NCBI GenBank assembly: GCA_963821235.1
Contig: CAWGCS010000001.1
Span: 1,488,001-1,552,000 of the forward strand
DNA length: 64,000 nucleotides
Source of the DNA: CTSoil-043 sp963821235
GTDB taxonomy: Bacteria; Chloroflexota; Limnocylindria; Limnocylindrales; CSP1-4
Reading direction: 5' to 3'
A program made the position numbers and the translations under genes. Shown here one piece after another: positions 45,501-53,134 of this stretch. Position 1 is the stretch's first letter. Each line of letters begins with the position of its first letter. A model generated the notes under the pieces. That model made no database searches. It saw only the letters and a program-made list of their open reading frames with translations, and was not told where the DNA came from.

Positions 45501-45587
45501 CCCCGGCGGTCCGGCCCCCATTCCCCGGCCGTCCATCCGGCGTGCGCGCGCCGGCTCGATCCGCATCTGGCGCTGCGGGCCCCCCAA
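42534..45587 (-). CDS. STAND ATPase with C-terminal BTAD (SARP/MalT-like) transcriptional regulator
   Basis: The protein has 1017 residues. A MalT-like STAND/NB-ARC module at about 35-330 has VVAPAGSGKTTLLAGW as Walker A, RLLLVIDDLHTLTG as Walker B and REYLARNVVAEL. A region of TPR-like helices follows, then a linker. The C-terminus (about 770-1010) holds a winged-helix plus BTAD module: LFGSFFLAVAGRPIDLTGLKP, LRFLALNAGRPVHREVL and PYHDPLWRLLVEARERAGD. In many family members the DNA-binding part is N-terminal, so this order is the MalT-like swap. It converges with the injection operon and is the second regulator of this locus. A start at 45566 is also possible. Confidence 0.88.
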   Translation of the reverse strand: MGGPQRQMRIEPARARRMDGRGMGAGPPGIVPAKVRAPRVRWLPRERLDQLLPQLWIHRLALVVAPAGSGKTTLLAGWAAASDGPAAWYRAESVDGSEAALVAHLQAAFGAVLSDLVGNWRSVDEAAAALDARPEARLLLVIDDLHTLTGTPAETALEQFVEFAPPALAIVAGSRVLPSFNLSRRRVSGQLLEISGDDLRFRSWEVERLFRDFYGEALPPDELARLARRTEGWAAGLQLFHLATRGKAGDERRRLLAGLGPSSRLMREYLARNVVAELRDELREFLVGTCVLRRLTGGLCDRLLERTGSSDLLAELERSSVFTVALDDEGTYRYHEVLRSHLEGMLVEAVGEGAARARAHRGGELLEADGAIAEAVAAYSRAEDWAAVDRLLDRYGEHLAAGSGAWMDTLPPALLVQDPWLILATARRHRAEGRWAQAVDAYGRAEALFGAGEPGATSRRERIATAAWLDPLPARGSDWTGALRAAVARDPLQRRPAVDGEAGTRLTAGLATLLAGRVGEARRILRRAADEDAEGPVLVATAGVAAGVAGLLGADPRAVVETERAIAAAERLNLGWLARVGRAALSIAAGPAGAEYARSDAAAVREAAAHDDDRWGEGLAALAEGWSALGEPEAAVEPFESAATRFRALGAGSLEAWARALAAVAQVRAGSPDARDAALVAEAVARSVGTTVLQAVAHRALAEADHVAWAELGTAADGLLADAGLVLPPGPRKPDPESVDEAVGHRALSDAPSGDAAARPVPSPAASPAPPAASPAPPAELRLFGSFFLAVAGRPIDLTGLKPRPRALLRFLALNAGRPVHREVLQEAFWPEVDGETGARSLHVALSAVRRELAPDAERGACELLVREGDAYRLTLPDGARIDLERFDEAVLEARRVRARGATEAAVQAYGAVLATYGGDLLPEDGPAEWAAGRRDRARAELVDAARGLAELLMERDPAGAAEACAAALAVDPYHDPLWRLLVEARERAGDPAAATSARSGYSRMLAELGLAPVDGG

Positions 45588-45755
45588 CTGCCGGTCTGCG
45601 ATTGCCCCGGCGAGCAGTCATTCTGGTCCTTCAGGGCACCCGCGGTCCAGATGGATATCCACCAATCGGGACCCGACCCGGACCATCGCCCGGTGTCGCC
45701 GCGCAGCACCGGCCGACGCGGGGGCCGCTCTGCCGGCCGCGGCCCGGCGACCGGC

Positions 45756-46208
45756 TCAGCCCGGGTGCGACCGGAGCCCGCGCAGCCGCTCCAGGAGGGC
45801 TTCAGGGTGGGCGTCGTGGACGCTGGCGTCCTCGAGGAGGCTGTCGGGACGGTGGGAGACGAAGACGATCTCCCGCTCGAAGGCCGTCCGCTCGGCGGCG
45901 GGTCCCAGGATCAGGATCGGCGCCCGCTCGCCCAGCTCGTGCCGGATTCGGCCGAAGAAGGGCTGTGCCCCTGCGCGCCGGGGCCGCCGGCGGACCCGCA
46001 CGATCTCGTCGCGGCCGTCGGGGCGGGTTCGGGCGACGACCGCCTCCGTGGCCCCGAACAGCACGACCGCGCCGCCCAGCCGGCCGTGGGGGAGCGTGGC
46101 CGCGGTGGCACCGGTGGCGCCGGGGCTCGTCGTCCGTGCTCCCGGGCTCGGCGCGTGCTCCACTCCCGGAACCGGGGGCTCTGGGGAGTGCGTCGTTCGG
46201 CCGTGCAT
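45756..46208 (-). CDS. Small protein of unknown function, weakly eRF1-domain-like
   Basis: The 150-residue protein has a disordered first 40 residues. The remainder runs FFGRIRHELGERAPILILGPAAERTAFEREI, which recalls the third domain of archaeal/eukaryotic release factors and related small bacterial proteins where a GPG-x-A motif follows a hydrophobic strand. The match is too weak for a function. The start ATG at 46208 is well supported by GGGGGTGGAGGTG just upstream. It is divergent from the lipoprotein gene at 46328. Confidence 0.6.
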   Translation of the reverse strand: MHGRTTHSPEPPVPGVEHAPSPGARTTSPGATGATAATLPHGRLGGAVVLFGATEAVVARTRPDGRDEIVRVRRRPRRAGAQPFFGRIRHELGERAPILILGPAAERTAFEREIVFVSHRPDSLLEDASVHDAHPEALLERLRGLRSHPG

Positions 46209-46312
46209 CAGGACACCTCCACCCCCGATGGTGGCGGCCGCGGGCCCCCGGCTCGACGGCCGTTCGGATCGGATCGCGGCGCCGAAGGTCACCGGAACTG
46301 GCCACGGCGGAG

Positions 46313-46318
46313 TACCGT
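46313..46318 (+). promoter_or_regulatory. Putative -10 box (TACCGT), leaderless
   Basis: TACCGT ends 9 bases before the ATG at 46328 but only 3 bases before the ATG at 46322, so it favours the second ATG as start. Confidence 0.35.
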
Positions 46319-46327
46319 CTCATGGCC

Positions 46328-46957
46328 ATGACCGGTCGATCCGCCGTTCGGAGCCTACGAGGACTGGGGGTCACCCTGGCGGCGCTGGCCCTCGTGGCCG
46401 CTGCCTGCGCGGCGGGAGCGCCGACCTCGCCCGCGTCCCCGTCGGTCGTGCCGACCCCCGCGCCGACCTCGGCGCCGCCGGCCTCGGCGACCCCCGGCGG
46501 CAGCCCCACCGGCCAGGCGGAGGCGATCGCGCGGGTCCTGGCCAGCGACCCGCAGTTCGCGGGCATCGGCCCTCTCGACGCGGACCTCATCGGCCAGTCG
46601 TCCTGGTACGAGGTCTCCCCGGCCACCGTCGGCTGGCGCGTCGCCATCACCAGGGGCTGGGGCGATTGTCCGTCGGGCTGCATCAGCCGCCACACGTGGG
46701 TCTTCGACGTCGACGGCGCGGGCACGGTCACGCTCGTCGAGGAACGCGGCGACCCGCTCGAGGACGGCTCCGGCGGCGGTGAGGGTTCCGGCGGACCGGG
46801 CAGTGGTGCGGAGCCGAGCCCTCCGGTCGCGATGCCGACCAGCGGGGGACCCTGGATCGCCGGCAGGGCCAACGCGGGCCCGGCCTGCCCCGTCATCCGG
46901 GATCCGCCCGATCCGTCGCGTCTCGACCGCCCGGTGGCCGGCGTGACGCTCGGCTGA
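46328..46957 (+). CDS. Putative lipoprotein of unknown function
   Basis: The 209-residue protein begins with a basic start and a hydrophobic segment (LGVTLAALALVAAACAAG), where LVAAAC is a lipobox, followed by a Pro/Ser/Thr linker. The globular part (about 60-135) has YEVSPATVGWRVAITRGWGDCPSGCISRHTWVFDV, with two cysteines that may pair, reminiscent of small exported domains of unknown function. The C-terminus is Gly/Ser-rich. Predicted to be anchored on the outer face of the membrane. Confidence 0.75.
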   Translation: MTGRSAVRSLRGLGVTLAALALVAAACAAGAPTSPASPSVVPTPAPTSAPPASATPGGSPTGQAEAIARVLASDPQFAGIGPLDADLIGQSSWYEVSPATVGWRVAITRGWGDCPSGCISRHTWVFDVDGAGTVTLVEERGDPLEDGSGGGEGSGGPGSGAEPSPPVAMPTSGGPWIAGRANAGPACPVIRDPPDPSRLDRPVAGVTLG

Positions 46958-47000
46958 TCCGCGGGCCGGAGCGCGGGCGCGGTCTCGCCCGACCTCCTGC

Positions 47001-47006
47001 TACCCT
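47001..47006 (+). promoter_or_regulatory. Putative -10 box (TACCCT), leaderless
   Basis: TACCCT ends 7 bases before the ATG at 47014. No Shine-Dalgarno is present. Confidence 0.4.
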
Positions 47007-47013
47007 CCCGCGC

Positions 47014-47592
47014 ATGCGCACCACACGAGCCGCCGCCGCGGCGCTCCTCGCCCTGTTCAGCGTCGCCCTCCTGGCGGGCGTCGCGCGCGCCCACTCAGAG
47101 CTGGTGTCGTCGACACCGCCCGACGGCGCGGTGCTCGCGGCACCGCCGACGCAGATCACCGGCGACTTCAGCGAGGCCGTCGATCCGGGCCGCAGCACGA
47201 TGGAGCTGCGCGGCCCGGACGGCGCGCAGATCGCCGTTGGCAAGGTGCCCGACGGTGGCGAGCCGACGCGGATCGTCATCGGCGACCTCCCGGACCTCGT
47301 GCCGGGGGCCTACGAGGTCCGCTGGACGACGGTGACGCCGGACGACAACGGCCTCGAGCGCGGCACGTTCGCCTTCACGGTCGCGGCGGCCGCGCCGACG
47401 GCGACCGCGCCGGGCCCGACGGCCGCCCCGAGCACCGCGCCGGCGGGCACTCCCTCGGCCGCCCCCGCCTCGTCGGCCGGGCCGACACCCGGGCAGTCGC
47501 CGGCCACCGGCGCCCGCGACCTGCTGATCCCGCTGGTCGTCCTGGGGGCGGTGCTCGTCGCGGGGGGCGCCTGGGTCCTCCGCCGCCGATGA
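47014..47592 (+). CDS. CopC-domain exported membrane protein
   Basis: The 192-residue protein has a signal peptide ending in VARA, directly followed by His-Ser-Glu-Leu, the mature start that provides the Cu(II)-binding N-terminal His in CopC/YobA proteins. The beta-sandwich motifs SSTPPDGAVLAAPP, FSEAVDPGRSTMEL and GAYEVRWTTVTPDDN fit. A Pro/Ala linker and a C-terminal transmembrane helix (LLIPLVVLGAVLVAGGAWVL) with RRR end it. Copper handling is a family inference. The next gene starts within its stop (ATGA). Confidence 0.9.
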   Translation: MRTTRAAAAALLALFSVALLAGVARAHSELVSSTPPDGAVLAAPPTQITGDFSEAVDPGRSTMELRGPDGAQIAVGKVPDGGEPTRIVIGDLPDLVPGAYEVRWTTVTPDDNGLERGTFAFTVAAAAPTATAPGPTAAPSTAPAGTPSAAPASSAGPTPGQSPATGARDLLIPLVVLGAVLVAGGAWVLRRR

Positions 47593-47939
47593 CGCCGGCG
47601 CTCCTGCGACGCCCGGCCGTCGCGCTCGCAGCGGGCGTCCTCGGGGCTGCCCTCGCGCTCGCCGCCTGCGGCGACCCGGGGACGTCCGTGGCGGGGATCG
47701 TCATCGCCCTCGACTCGAGCGGCGGCGAGGTGACCGGCTTCACCCTGCGCAGCCAGTCCGGCGAGACGATCACGTTCGTGATCGGGACCCTCGAAGTCGA
47801 TGGGGCCGCCTTCCCCGCGGCTCACCTGGCGGAGCACGCGGTGACCTCGCAGCCGATCGCCGTGGCCTATCGCGTCGAGAACGGTCGCAACGTCGTCCAC
47901 CGGATGGTCGACGCGCCGTGGGCGGCCCCGTCGTCGTGA
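47589..47939 (+). CDS. Small lipoprotein of unknown function
   Basis: The 116-residue protein overlaps the CopC stop by four bases. The N-terminus ends in a lipobox (ALALAAC). The folded part AGIVIALDSSGGEVTGFTLRSQSGETITFVIGTLEVDG looks like a small beta barrel of OB or DUF-type. It may act with CopC and the following membrane protein. No family is recognised. Confidence 0.8.
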   Translation: MTPALLRRPAVALAAGVLGAALALAACGDPGTSVAGIVIALDSSGGEVTGFTLRSQSGETITFVIGTLEVDGAAFPAAHLAEHAVTSQPIAVAYRVENGRNVVHRMVDAPWAAPSS

Positions 47940-47950
47940 GGAGGCCCCCG

Positions 47951-49372
47951 GTGCCGCGGCACTGGCAGGCGATCCTCGCCCGGGGCGCCGGCGCCGTCGC
48001 GGCCGTCGCGGCCTGCCTGCTCGTCCTGCCGGGAGCGGTCCTCGGCCACCAGCTGGCGGGCGTCTTCGAGTCGCCGATCCCCCTGCCGGTCTACCTGGCC
48101 GGGGCGGCCGCGGCCGTCGGGCTTTCCTTCGTCGTGGTCTTCCTGCGCGACATCCCGGGCTTCGGCGCCGACGATGCACCCACCCGGACCGTGCCCGGCT
48201 GGCTCCGCCGCTCCCTGCAGGCCGTCGGCCTCGTCGGCGTCGCCTGGCTCGTCGCCCAGGCGGCGGTGGGCGGGAACAGCGACGCGGACGTCTCCGGCCT
48301 CTTCCTGTGGACGTACGGGTGGGTCGGCCTGGCCCTCGTCTCCGCGCTGGTGGGCCCGGCCTGGGCGTGGCTCGACCCGTTCACCACGATCCACGAGCTC
48401 GGCGCCGCGGTCTTGCGCCGCGGCGGCGTCGGCGGCTGGACGGCGGCACCGTACCCGGCGCGCCTGGGGCGCTGGCCGGCGGTCGGTGGCTTCGCGGTCA
48501 TCGTCTGGCTCGAGCTCGTGGTCACCGGCGGAGGCGGCGGCCGGACGCTCGTCCTGGCCTTCCTCGCCTACGGCACGGTCACTCTCCTCGGGATGGCCCA
48601 GTACGGGCGCGACACCTGGCGGGAGAAGGGCGAGGTCTTCTCCGTCTGGTTCAGCCTGCTCGGGCGTGTCGCGCCGTTTGCCCTCGCCGGCCCTCCCGCC
48701 GCGGGTGCGGTCCGCCGCCGGCCGTTCGGTGCGGGCCTCCTCGAGCCGGGATGGTCCGCCGCGGACGTGGCGCTCGCGGCGCTCGGCGTCTCGTCCGTCC
48801 TCTACGACGGGCTGTCGCAGACGCAGCTCTGGTTCGACGTCGTCGGCCTGCCCGGGCTGGCCGGCGGGACGGTCACCCTGGCGGCCTTCCTCGGCGCCGC
48901 GGTCCTCCTCGCGCTCGGCGTGACGCGCCTCGTCGGGGCGCCGCCGATCTCGCGGGCGACCGGCCTCGCCGCCGTCGGGGCGGGCCTCGTCCCGATCGCC
49001 GTCGGCTACATCGCCGGGCACTACCTGACCTCGCTGCTCATCGACGGCCAGCGCATCCTGATCGCGGTCTCCGATCCCTTCCAGCAGGGCTGGGACCTCT
49101 TCGGGACGGCCTTCCACAAGCCGGCCTGGACCCTCGGAGCGGGGTCGGTGTGGGCCGTCCAGCTCGCCGTCGTCGTCGGTGGGCACATGCTCGGAGCGTT
49201 CGCCGGGCATCTCGCGGCGGTGGCAGGCCGGCCGGCGGCGGCCGCCGATCGCCCGCGGCTTCGGACGCTGCAGGTCCGCCAGCTGCCGCTCGCGATACTG
49301 ATGGTCGCCCTGACCGTCACCACCCTGTGGTCGCTCGGGCAGGCGATCGTCACGACGGCGCCGCGGGCCTGA
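47951..49372 (+). CDS. Polytopic membrane protein of unknown function
   Basis: The 473-residue protein has about ten to twelve hydrophobic helices. Notable motifs are the WAWLDPFTTIHE segment near residue 130 and IAGHYLTSLLIDGQ with SDPFQQGWDLFGTA near 355-380, which recur in uncharacterised Actinobacterial and Chloroflexota membrane proteins. It ends the CopC unit. The start is taken as GTG 47951 because GAGGAGG lies 6 bases upstream, overlapping the lipoprotein stop. An earlier GTG at 47936 lacks this spacing. A transporter or metal-related role is only suggested by its neighbours. Confidence 0.75.
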   Translation: MPRHWQAILARGAGAVAAVAACLLVLPGAVLGHQLAGVFESPIPLPVYLAGAAAAVGLSFVVVFLRDIPGFGADDAPTRTVPGWLRRSLQAVGLVGVAWLVAQAAVGGNSDADVSGLFLWTYGWVGLALVSALVGPAWAWLDPFTTIHELGAAVLRRGGVGGWTAAPYPARLGRWPAVGGFAVIVWLELVVTGGGGGRTLVLAFLAYGTVTLLGMAQYGRDTWREKGEVFSVWFSLLGRVAPFALAGPPAAGAVRRRPFGAGLLEPGWSAADVALAALGVSSVLYDGLSQTQLWFDVVGLPGLAGGTVTLAAFLGAAVLLALGVTRLVGAPPISRATGLAAVGAGLVPIAVGYIAGHYLTSLLIDGQRILIAVSDPFQQGWDLFGTAFHKPAWTLGAGSVWAVQLAVVVGGHMLGAFAGHLAAVAGRPAAAADRPRLRTLQVRQLPLAILMVALTVTTLWSLGQAIVTTAPRA

Positions 49373-49500
49373 CGGGACACGCTGGCGCGACCGCCGTGGG
49401 CCGTCCCGGACCGGGTGCGGCGGGTCGTTCCGGGGTCGCGAGCCGACCCATCGATCCTGCCGATCCGGGGCGCGGCGTTCCGGGGCGTTCCGGGGGCCGC

Positions 49501-49506
49501 TAGACT
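49501..49506 (+). promoter_or_regulatory. Putative -10 box (TAGACT), leaderless
   Basis: TAGACT ends 8 bases before the ATG at 49515. It would drive the four-gene ABC exporter unit. Confidence 0.45.
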
Positions 49507-49514
49507 CCCCCACG

Positions 49515-50468
49515 ATGGCTCTCGTCGCGACGCAGGCTCTCTCCTTCCGCTACCCGGGCGCCGGAGGCGGCGTCCTGGCCCTCGACGACCTCACGGTCTC
49601 AATCGAGGCCGGGATCGTCGGCCTGGTGGGCGCCAACGGCGCCGGCAAGAGCACGCTCCTCCGGATCCTCCTCGGCCTGCTCGCGCCAACCGCCGGCGCG
49701 GCGTCCGTCTTCGGCCTCGACGTGCGGGGCGACGGTCCGCGCATCCGCGAGCGGATCGGCTACATGCCCGAGCACGACGTCCTCCCGCCCGACGTCTCGG
49801 CCACGGACCTCGTCACCCACCTCGCCGAGATGTCCGGGCTGCCCCGCTCGCCGGCCCGCGAGCGGACGGCGGAGGTCCTTCGTCACGTCGGGCTCTTCGA
49901 GGAGCGCTATCGCCCGATCGGGGGCTACTCGACCGGCATGAAGCAGCGGGTCAAGCTCGCCCAGGCGCTCGTTCACGACCCGCGGCTGCTCCTCCTCGAC
50001 GAGCCGACGAACGGCCTCGACCCGGCCGGACGCGACGAGATGCTGGACCTTGTCCGGCGGACGGGGGCGGAGTTCGGGATGGCGGTGATCGTCAGCTCCC
50101 ACCTGCTGGGCGAGATCGAGCGGGTCTGCGACCACGTCGTGGCGATCGACGCCGGTCGGCTCCTCCGCGACGCCCCCCTCGCCAGCTTCACCAAGCGCAC
50201 CGGGACGCTCGTCGTCGAGCTCGACGAGGGCGCCGCGGAGGTCGCCGCCGACCTCGTCGCGGCCGGGCTGGACGCCCGCGTCGACGGGCCGCGACGGGTG
50301 CTGGTCGTGGTGGGCGACGAGCGTCCCTTCGACCTCGTCCGGGACGCGGTGGCGACGCGCGGCCTCGCCCTCACCCGGCTGGAGCCCGCCCGCCACCGGG
50401 TGGAGGACCTCTTCCGCGACGCTGTCGCCGCGGACGGGGAAGGAGCCACCGGTGTCGACGCCGCCTGA
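49515..50468 (+). CDS. ABC-2-type exporter ATP-binding protein 1
   Basis: The 317-residue ATPase has Walker A GANGAGKST, Q-loop region, signature YSTGMKQRVKLAQAL, Walker B LLLLDEPTNGLDP and the switch His in IVSSHLLGE. The 90-residue C-terminal extension is typical of ABC-2 (NatA/CcmA-like) systems. It overlaps the following permease gene by 17 bases. The pair is followed by a second ATPase-permease pair, so one operon may encode a heteromeric or two separate exporters. Substrate is unknown. Confidence 0.93.
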   Translation: MALVATQALSFRYPGAGGGVLALDDLTVSIEAGIVGLVGANGAGKSTLLRILLGLLAPTAGAASVFGLDVRGDGPRIRERIGYMPEHDVLPPDVSATDLVTHLAEMSGLPRSPARERTAEVLRHVGLFEERYRPIGGYSTGMKQRVKLAQALVHDPRLLLLDEPTNGLDPAGRDEMLDLVRRTGAEFGMAVIVSSHLLGEIERVCDHVVAIDAGRLLRDAPLASFTKRTGTLVVELDEGAAEVAADLVAAGLDARVDGPRRVLVVVGDERPFDLVRDAVATRGLALTRLEPARHRVEDLFRDAVAADGEGATGVDAA

Positions 50469-51369
50469 CGTCCTGGCCGGTTCCGCCACCGGCAGCATCT
50501 ACGACCTCGGCTATCGCCGCTACGACGGCCCGCGGCTCGGCCGCCGCCACGCCATCGAGGCCCTCTTCGTCCACGGCGTGCGAGCGGTCTTCGGGCTCGG
50601 CCGCAGCGGGCGGGCCAAGGTCGCCCCGCTCGTCCTCGGCGGGCTCATCGCGCTCCCCGCCGTCGTGAGCGTCGGCTTCGGGGCGCTCGCCGGGAACGCC
50701 GCTCGGGAAGGCTTCAACCCGATCACCCTGGAGGGCTACCTGCCGTTCGCCCAGACCCTCCTCGTCTTCTTCGTCGCCGCCCAGGCGCCGGAGCTGCTGG
50801 TGCGGGACCAGCGCCACCGCGTCCTGACCCTCTACTTCTCGCGGGCCCTGGAGCGGACCGACTACGTCCTCGCCAAGTACCTCGCCCTCCTGGCAGCGGT
50901 CGGCATCGTGCTCGCCCTCCCGCAGGCGATCCTGCTGCTGGGGATGCTCTTCGCGACCCCGGACGTCGGGGCCGGCCTGGGCGAGGTCCTGCCGCGGCTC
51001 TGGCCGGTCGTCGGCCGGACGGTCGTGGTGGCCGGGCTCCTTGCCGGGGTCGGCCTCGTGGCCAGCGCGTTCACCGTCCGGCGGGCATTCGCCGCCGGGG
51101 CGATCATCGCCGCCTTCCTGGTCCTGAGCGGCGTGGTGACGGTCCTCGTCAACCGGGTCGGCCTGGAGTGGCCGTTCACGCTCATGGCCCTCGCTGACCC
51201 CTTCGCCCTGATGGACGGCGTCTCGGCCTTCCTCTTCGGCTTCGAGCCGACCATGCCGGCGATCGTCCGCTCCGACCTGCCGCTCTGGCTCTTCGCGGCC
51301 GTCGCGGTGGCCGTCTCCCTGGCCGCCCTGGTCCTCCTCCTCCTGCGCTACCGGAGGATCGCCGCATGA
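50452..51369 (+). CDS. ABC-2-type exporter permease 1
   Basis: The 305-residue permease begins with a GTG at 50452 inside the ATPase gene. It has about six hydrophobic segments (for example LVLGGLIALPAVVSVGFGAL, ALLAAVGIVLALPQAILLLG and AVAVAVSLAALVLLLL). The N-terminal IYDLGYRRYDGPRLGR motif is common in ABC-2 permeases of Actinobacteria and Chloroflexota. It overlaps the second ATPase gene by four bases. Confidence 0.9.
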   Translation: MSTPPDVLAGSATGSIYDLGYRRYDGPRLGRRHAIEALFVHGVRAVFGLGRSGRAKVAPLVLGGLIALPAVVSVGFGALAGNAAREGFNPITLEGYLPFAQTLLVFFVAAQAPELLVRDQRHRVLTLYFSRALERTDYVLAKYLALLAAVGIVLALPQAILLLGMLFATPDVGAGLGEVLPRLWPVVGRTVVVAGLLAGVGLVASAFTVRRAFAAGAIIAAFLVLSGVVTVLVNRVGLEWPFTLMALADPFALMDGVSAFLFGFEPTMPAIVRSDLPLWLFAAVAVAVSLAALVLLLLRYRRIAA

Positions 51370-52292
51370 GCGCACCGGCCCCCGCCTCCGTGGAGCTCGC
51401 CGATGTCTCCCGCTGGTACGGGAACGTCGTCGCCGTCAACGGCATCAGCTTCTCCGTTGGCCCCGGCGTCACCGGGCTGCTCGGCCCGAACGGGGCGGGC
51501 AAGTCGACGCTGCTGCACATGATCGCTGGGCTCCTGCAGCCGTCGGCCGGCGTCGTCACGGTGGACGGCCGTCCCACCTACGGCGACCCGGAGGTCTTCC
51601 GGCGGGTGGGCCTCGTCCCGGAGCGGGAGGCGGTCTTCGGCTACCTGACCGGCCGCGAGTTCGTGCGCCTCAACGCCGACCTGCAGGGCGTCCCGGGGCC
51701 TGGGGCGGCGGCCGACCGGGCGCTGGCGACCGTCGAGCTGACGGACGCGGCCGACCGACCCATCGCCACCTACTCGAAGGGGATGCGCCAGCGGGCGAAG
51801 CTGGCCTCGGCGCTCGTCCACGATCCCGGCGTCCTCGTCCTCGATGAGCCGTTCAACGGGATGGACCCTCGCCAGCGGCTGCACATGATGGACCTCCTCC
51901 GCGACATGGCCGCGGCGGGGCGGGCGATCCTCTTCTCCTCCCACATCCTCGAGGAGGTCGAGCGGGTGGCGGAGCGCGTCCTGGTGGTGGTCGGCGGGCG
52001 CCTGGCCGCGTCGGGCGACTTCCGCGAGATCCGGCGGCTGATGACCGACCGGCCGCATGCCTTCCGGCTGCGGACGTCCGACGACCGGGCACTGGCCGCG
52101 GCGATCGTGGCCCGTCCGACGGTGGCCGGCGTCGAACTCGCCGACGACCGGCTCGTCGTCCATGCCTCCGACTACGCGGCGTTCACCGGGGAGCTCGCCG
52201 GGCTCGCCCGAGCCTCGGGGATCTCGATCTACGAGCTGATCCCGGCCGACGAGTCGCTCGAATCGGTCTTCGCCTACCTGGTGCGCGGATGA
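51366..52292 (+). CDS. ABC-2-type exporter ATP-binding protein 2
   Basis: The 308-residue ATPase has Walker A GPNGAGKST, signature YSKGMRQRAKLASAL, Walker B VLVLDEPFNGMDP and IFSSHILEEVERV-type switch. It is clearly diverged from ATPase 1. The start overlaps permease 1 by ATGA and the stop overlaps permease 2 likewise, so all four genes are translationally coupled. Confidence 0.93.
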   Translation: MSAPAPASVELADVSRWYGNVVAVNGISFSVGPGVTGLLGPNGAGKSTLLHMIAGLLQPSAGVVTVDGRPTYGDPEVFRRVGLVPEREAVFGYLTGREFVRLNADLQGVPGPGAAADRALATVELTDAADRPIATYSKGMRQRAKLASALVHDPGVLVLDEPFNGMDPRQRLHMMDLLRDMAAAGRAILFSSHILEEVERVAERVLVVVGGRLAASGDFREIRRLMTDRPHAFRLRTSDDRALAAAIVARPTVAGVELADDRLVVHASDYAAFTGELAGLARASGISIYELIPADESLESVFAYLVRG

Positions 52293-53074
52293 GCGCGAGC
52301 ACGGCCGGGCCGCCGGCGGGAGCGCGGCCGCGTCCGCGGGCGTTCGGACCCGTCATCCGCCTCACTGTCCGCGGGCTCCTCGGCCGGCGTCGCTCGCTCG
52401 GCGTCGTCGTGCTGGCGGCGGCGCCCGTCCTGCTGTCCCTCGTCCTCGCCATCGGCGGCGGGCTGGGCGATGCGGAGACCATGGCCCAGGAGGTCTTCGC
52501 GACGATCACCCTGGGGCTGGTCATCCCGCTCGCCGGCCTGGTCCTCGGCACGGCGGCGATCGGGACCGAGATCGACGACGGCACGGTCGTCTACCTCCTC
52601 GTGAAGCCGGTCCCGCGCCGGACCGTGATCCTGGCCAAGATGCTGGTGGCGGCATCGGCGACCGCGGCCCTGACCGTGCCGGCGGCCCTCGTCTCCGGCC
52701 TCCTGCTCCTGGGGACCGCCTCGCCCGGCCTCCTGGGCGGCATGGTCCTGGCGACGCTCCTGGCGGCGCTCCTCTACTCGGTCGCCTTCGTCGCCCTCTC
52801 GGTCTTCACGGGACGCGCGCTCCTCGCCGGGCTCGGCTATGTCCTCGTCTGGGAGGGCCTGGTCACGACGTTCCTGTCGGGGACCCGCGTCCTCTCGATC
52901 CGGGAGTACGCCCTCTCCGTCGTCTCGGTCCTCGGCGGCGAGGGCTCGCCCGTCGAGCGCGGGACGGGCGTGGACCTGCCGGTCGCGCTCCTGCTCTCGG
53001 CCGTCATCCTCGTCGGGGCGTTCGTCCTCGGCGCCTGGCGGCTGGCTCGCTTCGAAGTCACGGACACGGGATAG
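52289..53074 (+). CDS. ABC-2-type exporter permease 2
   Basis: The 261-residue protein has six predicted membrane helices and the ABC-2 family segment IGTEIDDGTVVYLLVKPVPRR, followed by VILAKMLVA. It ends the four-gene exporter unit. The 60-base spacer after it holds the promoter of the LysM gene. Confidence 0.9.
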   Translation: MSASTAGPPAGARPRPRAFGPVIRLTVRGLLGRRRSLGVVVLAAAPVLLSLVLAIGGGLGDAETMAQEVFATITLGLVIPLAGLVLGTAAIGTEIDDGTVVYLLVKPVPRRTVILAKMLVAASATAALTVPAALVSGLLLLGTASPGLLGGMVLATLLAALLYSVAFVALSVFTGRALLAGLGYVLVWEGLVTTFLSGTRVLSIREYALSVVSVLGGEGSPVERGTGVDLPVALLLSAVILVGAFVLGAWRLARFEVTDTG

Positions 53075-53120
53075 GCGCTCCCGGCAGCGCATCCGCCGCG
53101 CGTCGTTGGCGGGGCGCTCG

Positions 53121-53126
53121 TACAAT
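53121..53126 (+). promoter_or_regulatory. -10 box (TACAAT), leaderless
   Basis: TACAAT ends 8 bases before the ATG at 53135. No ribosome site is visible. Confidence 0.5.
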
Positions 53127-53134
53127 CCGGCCCA

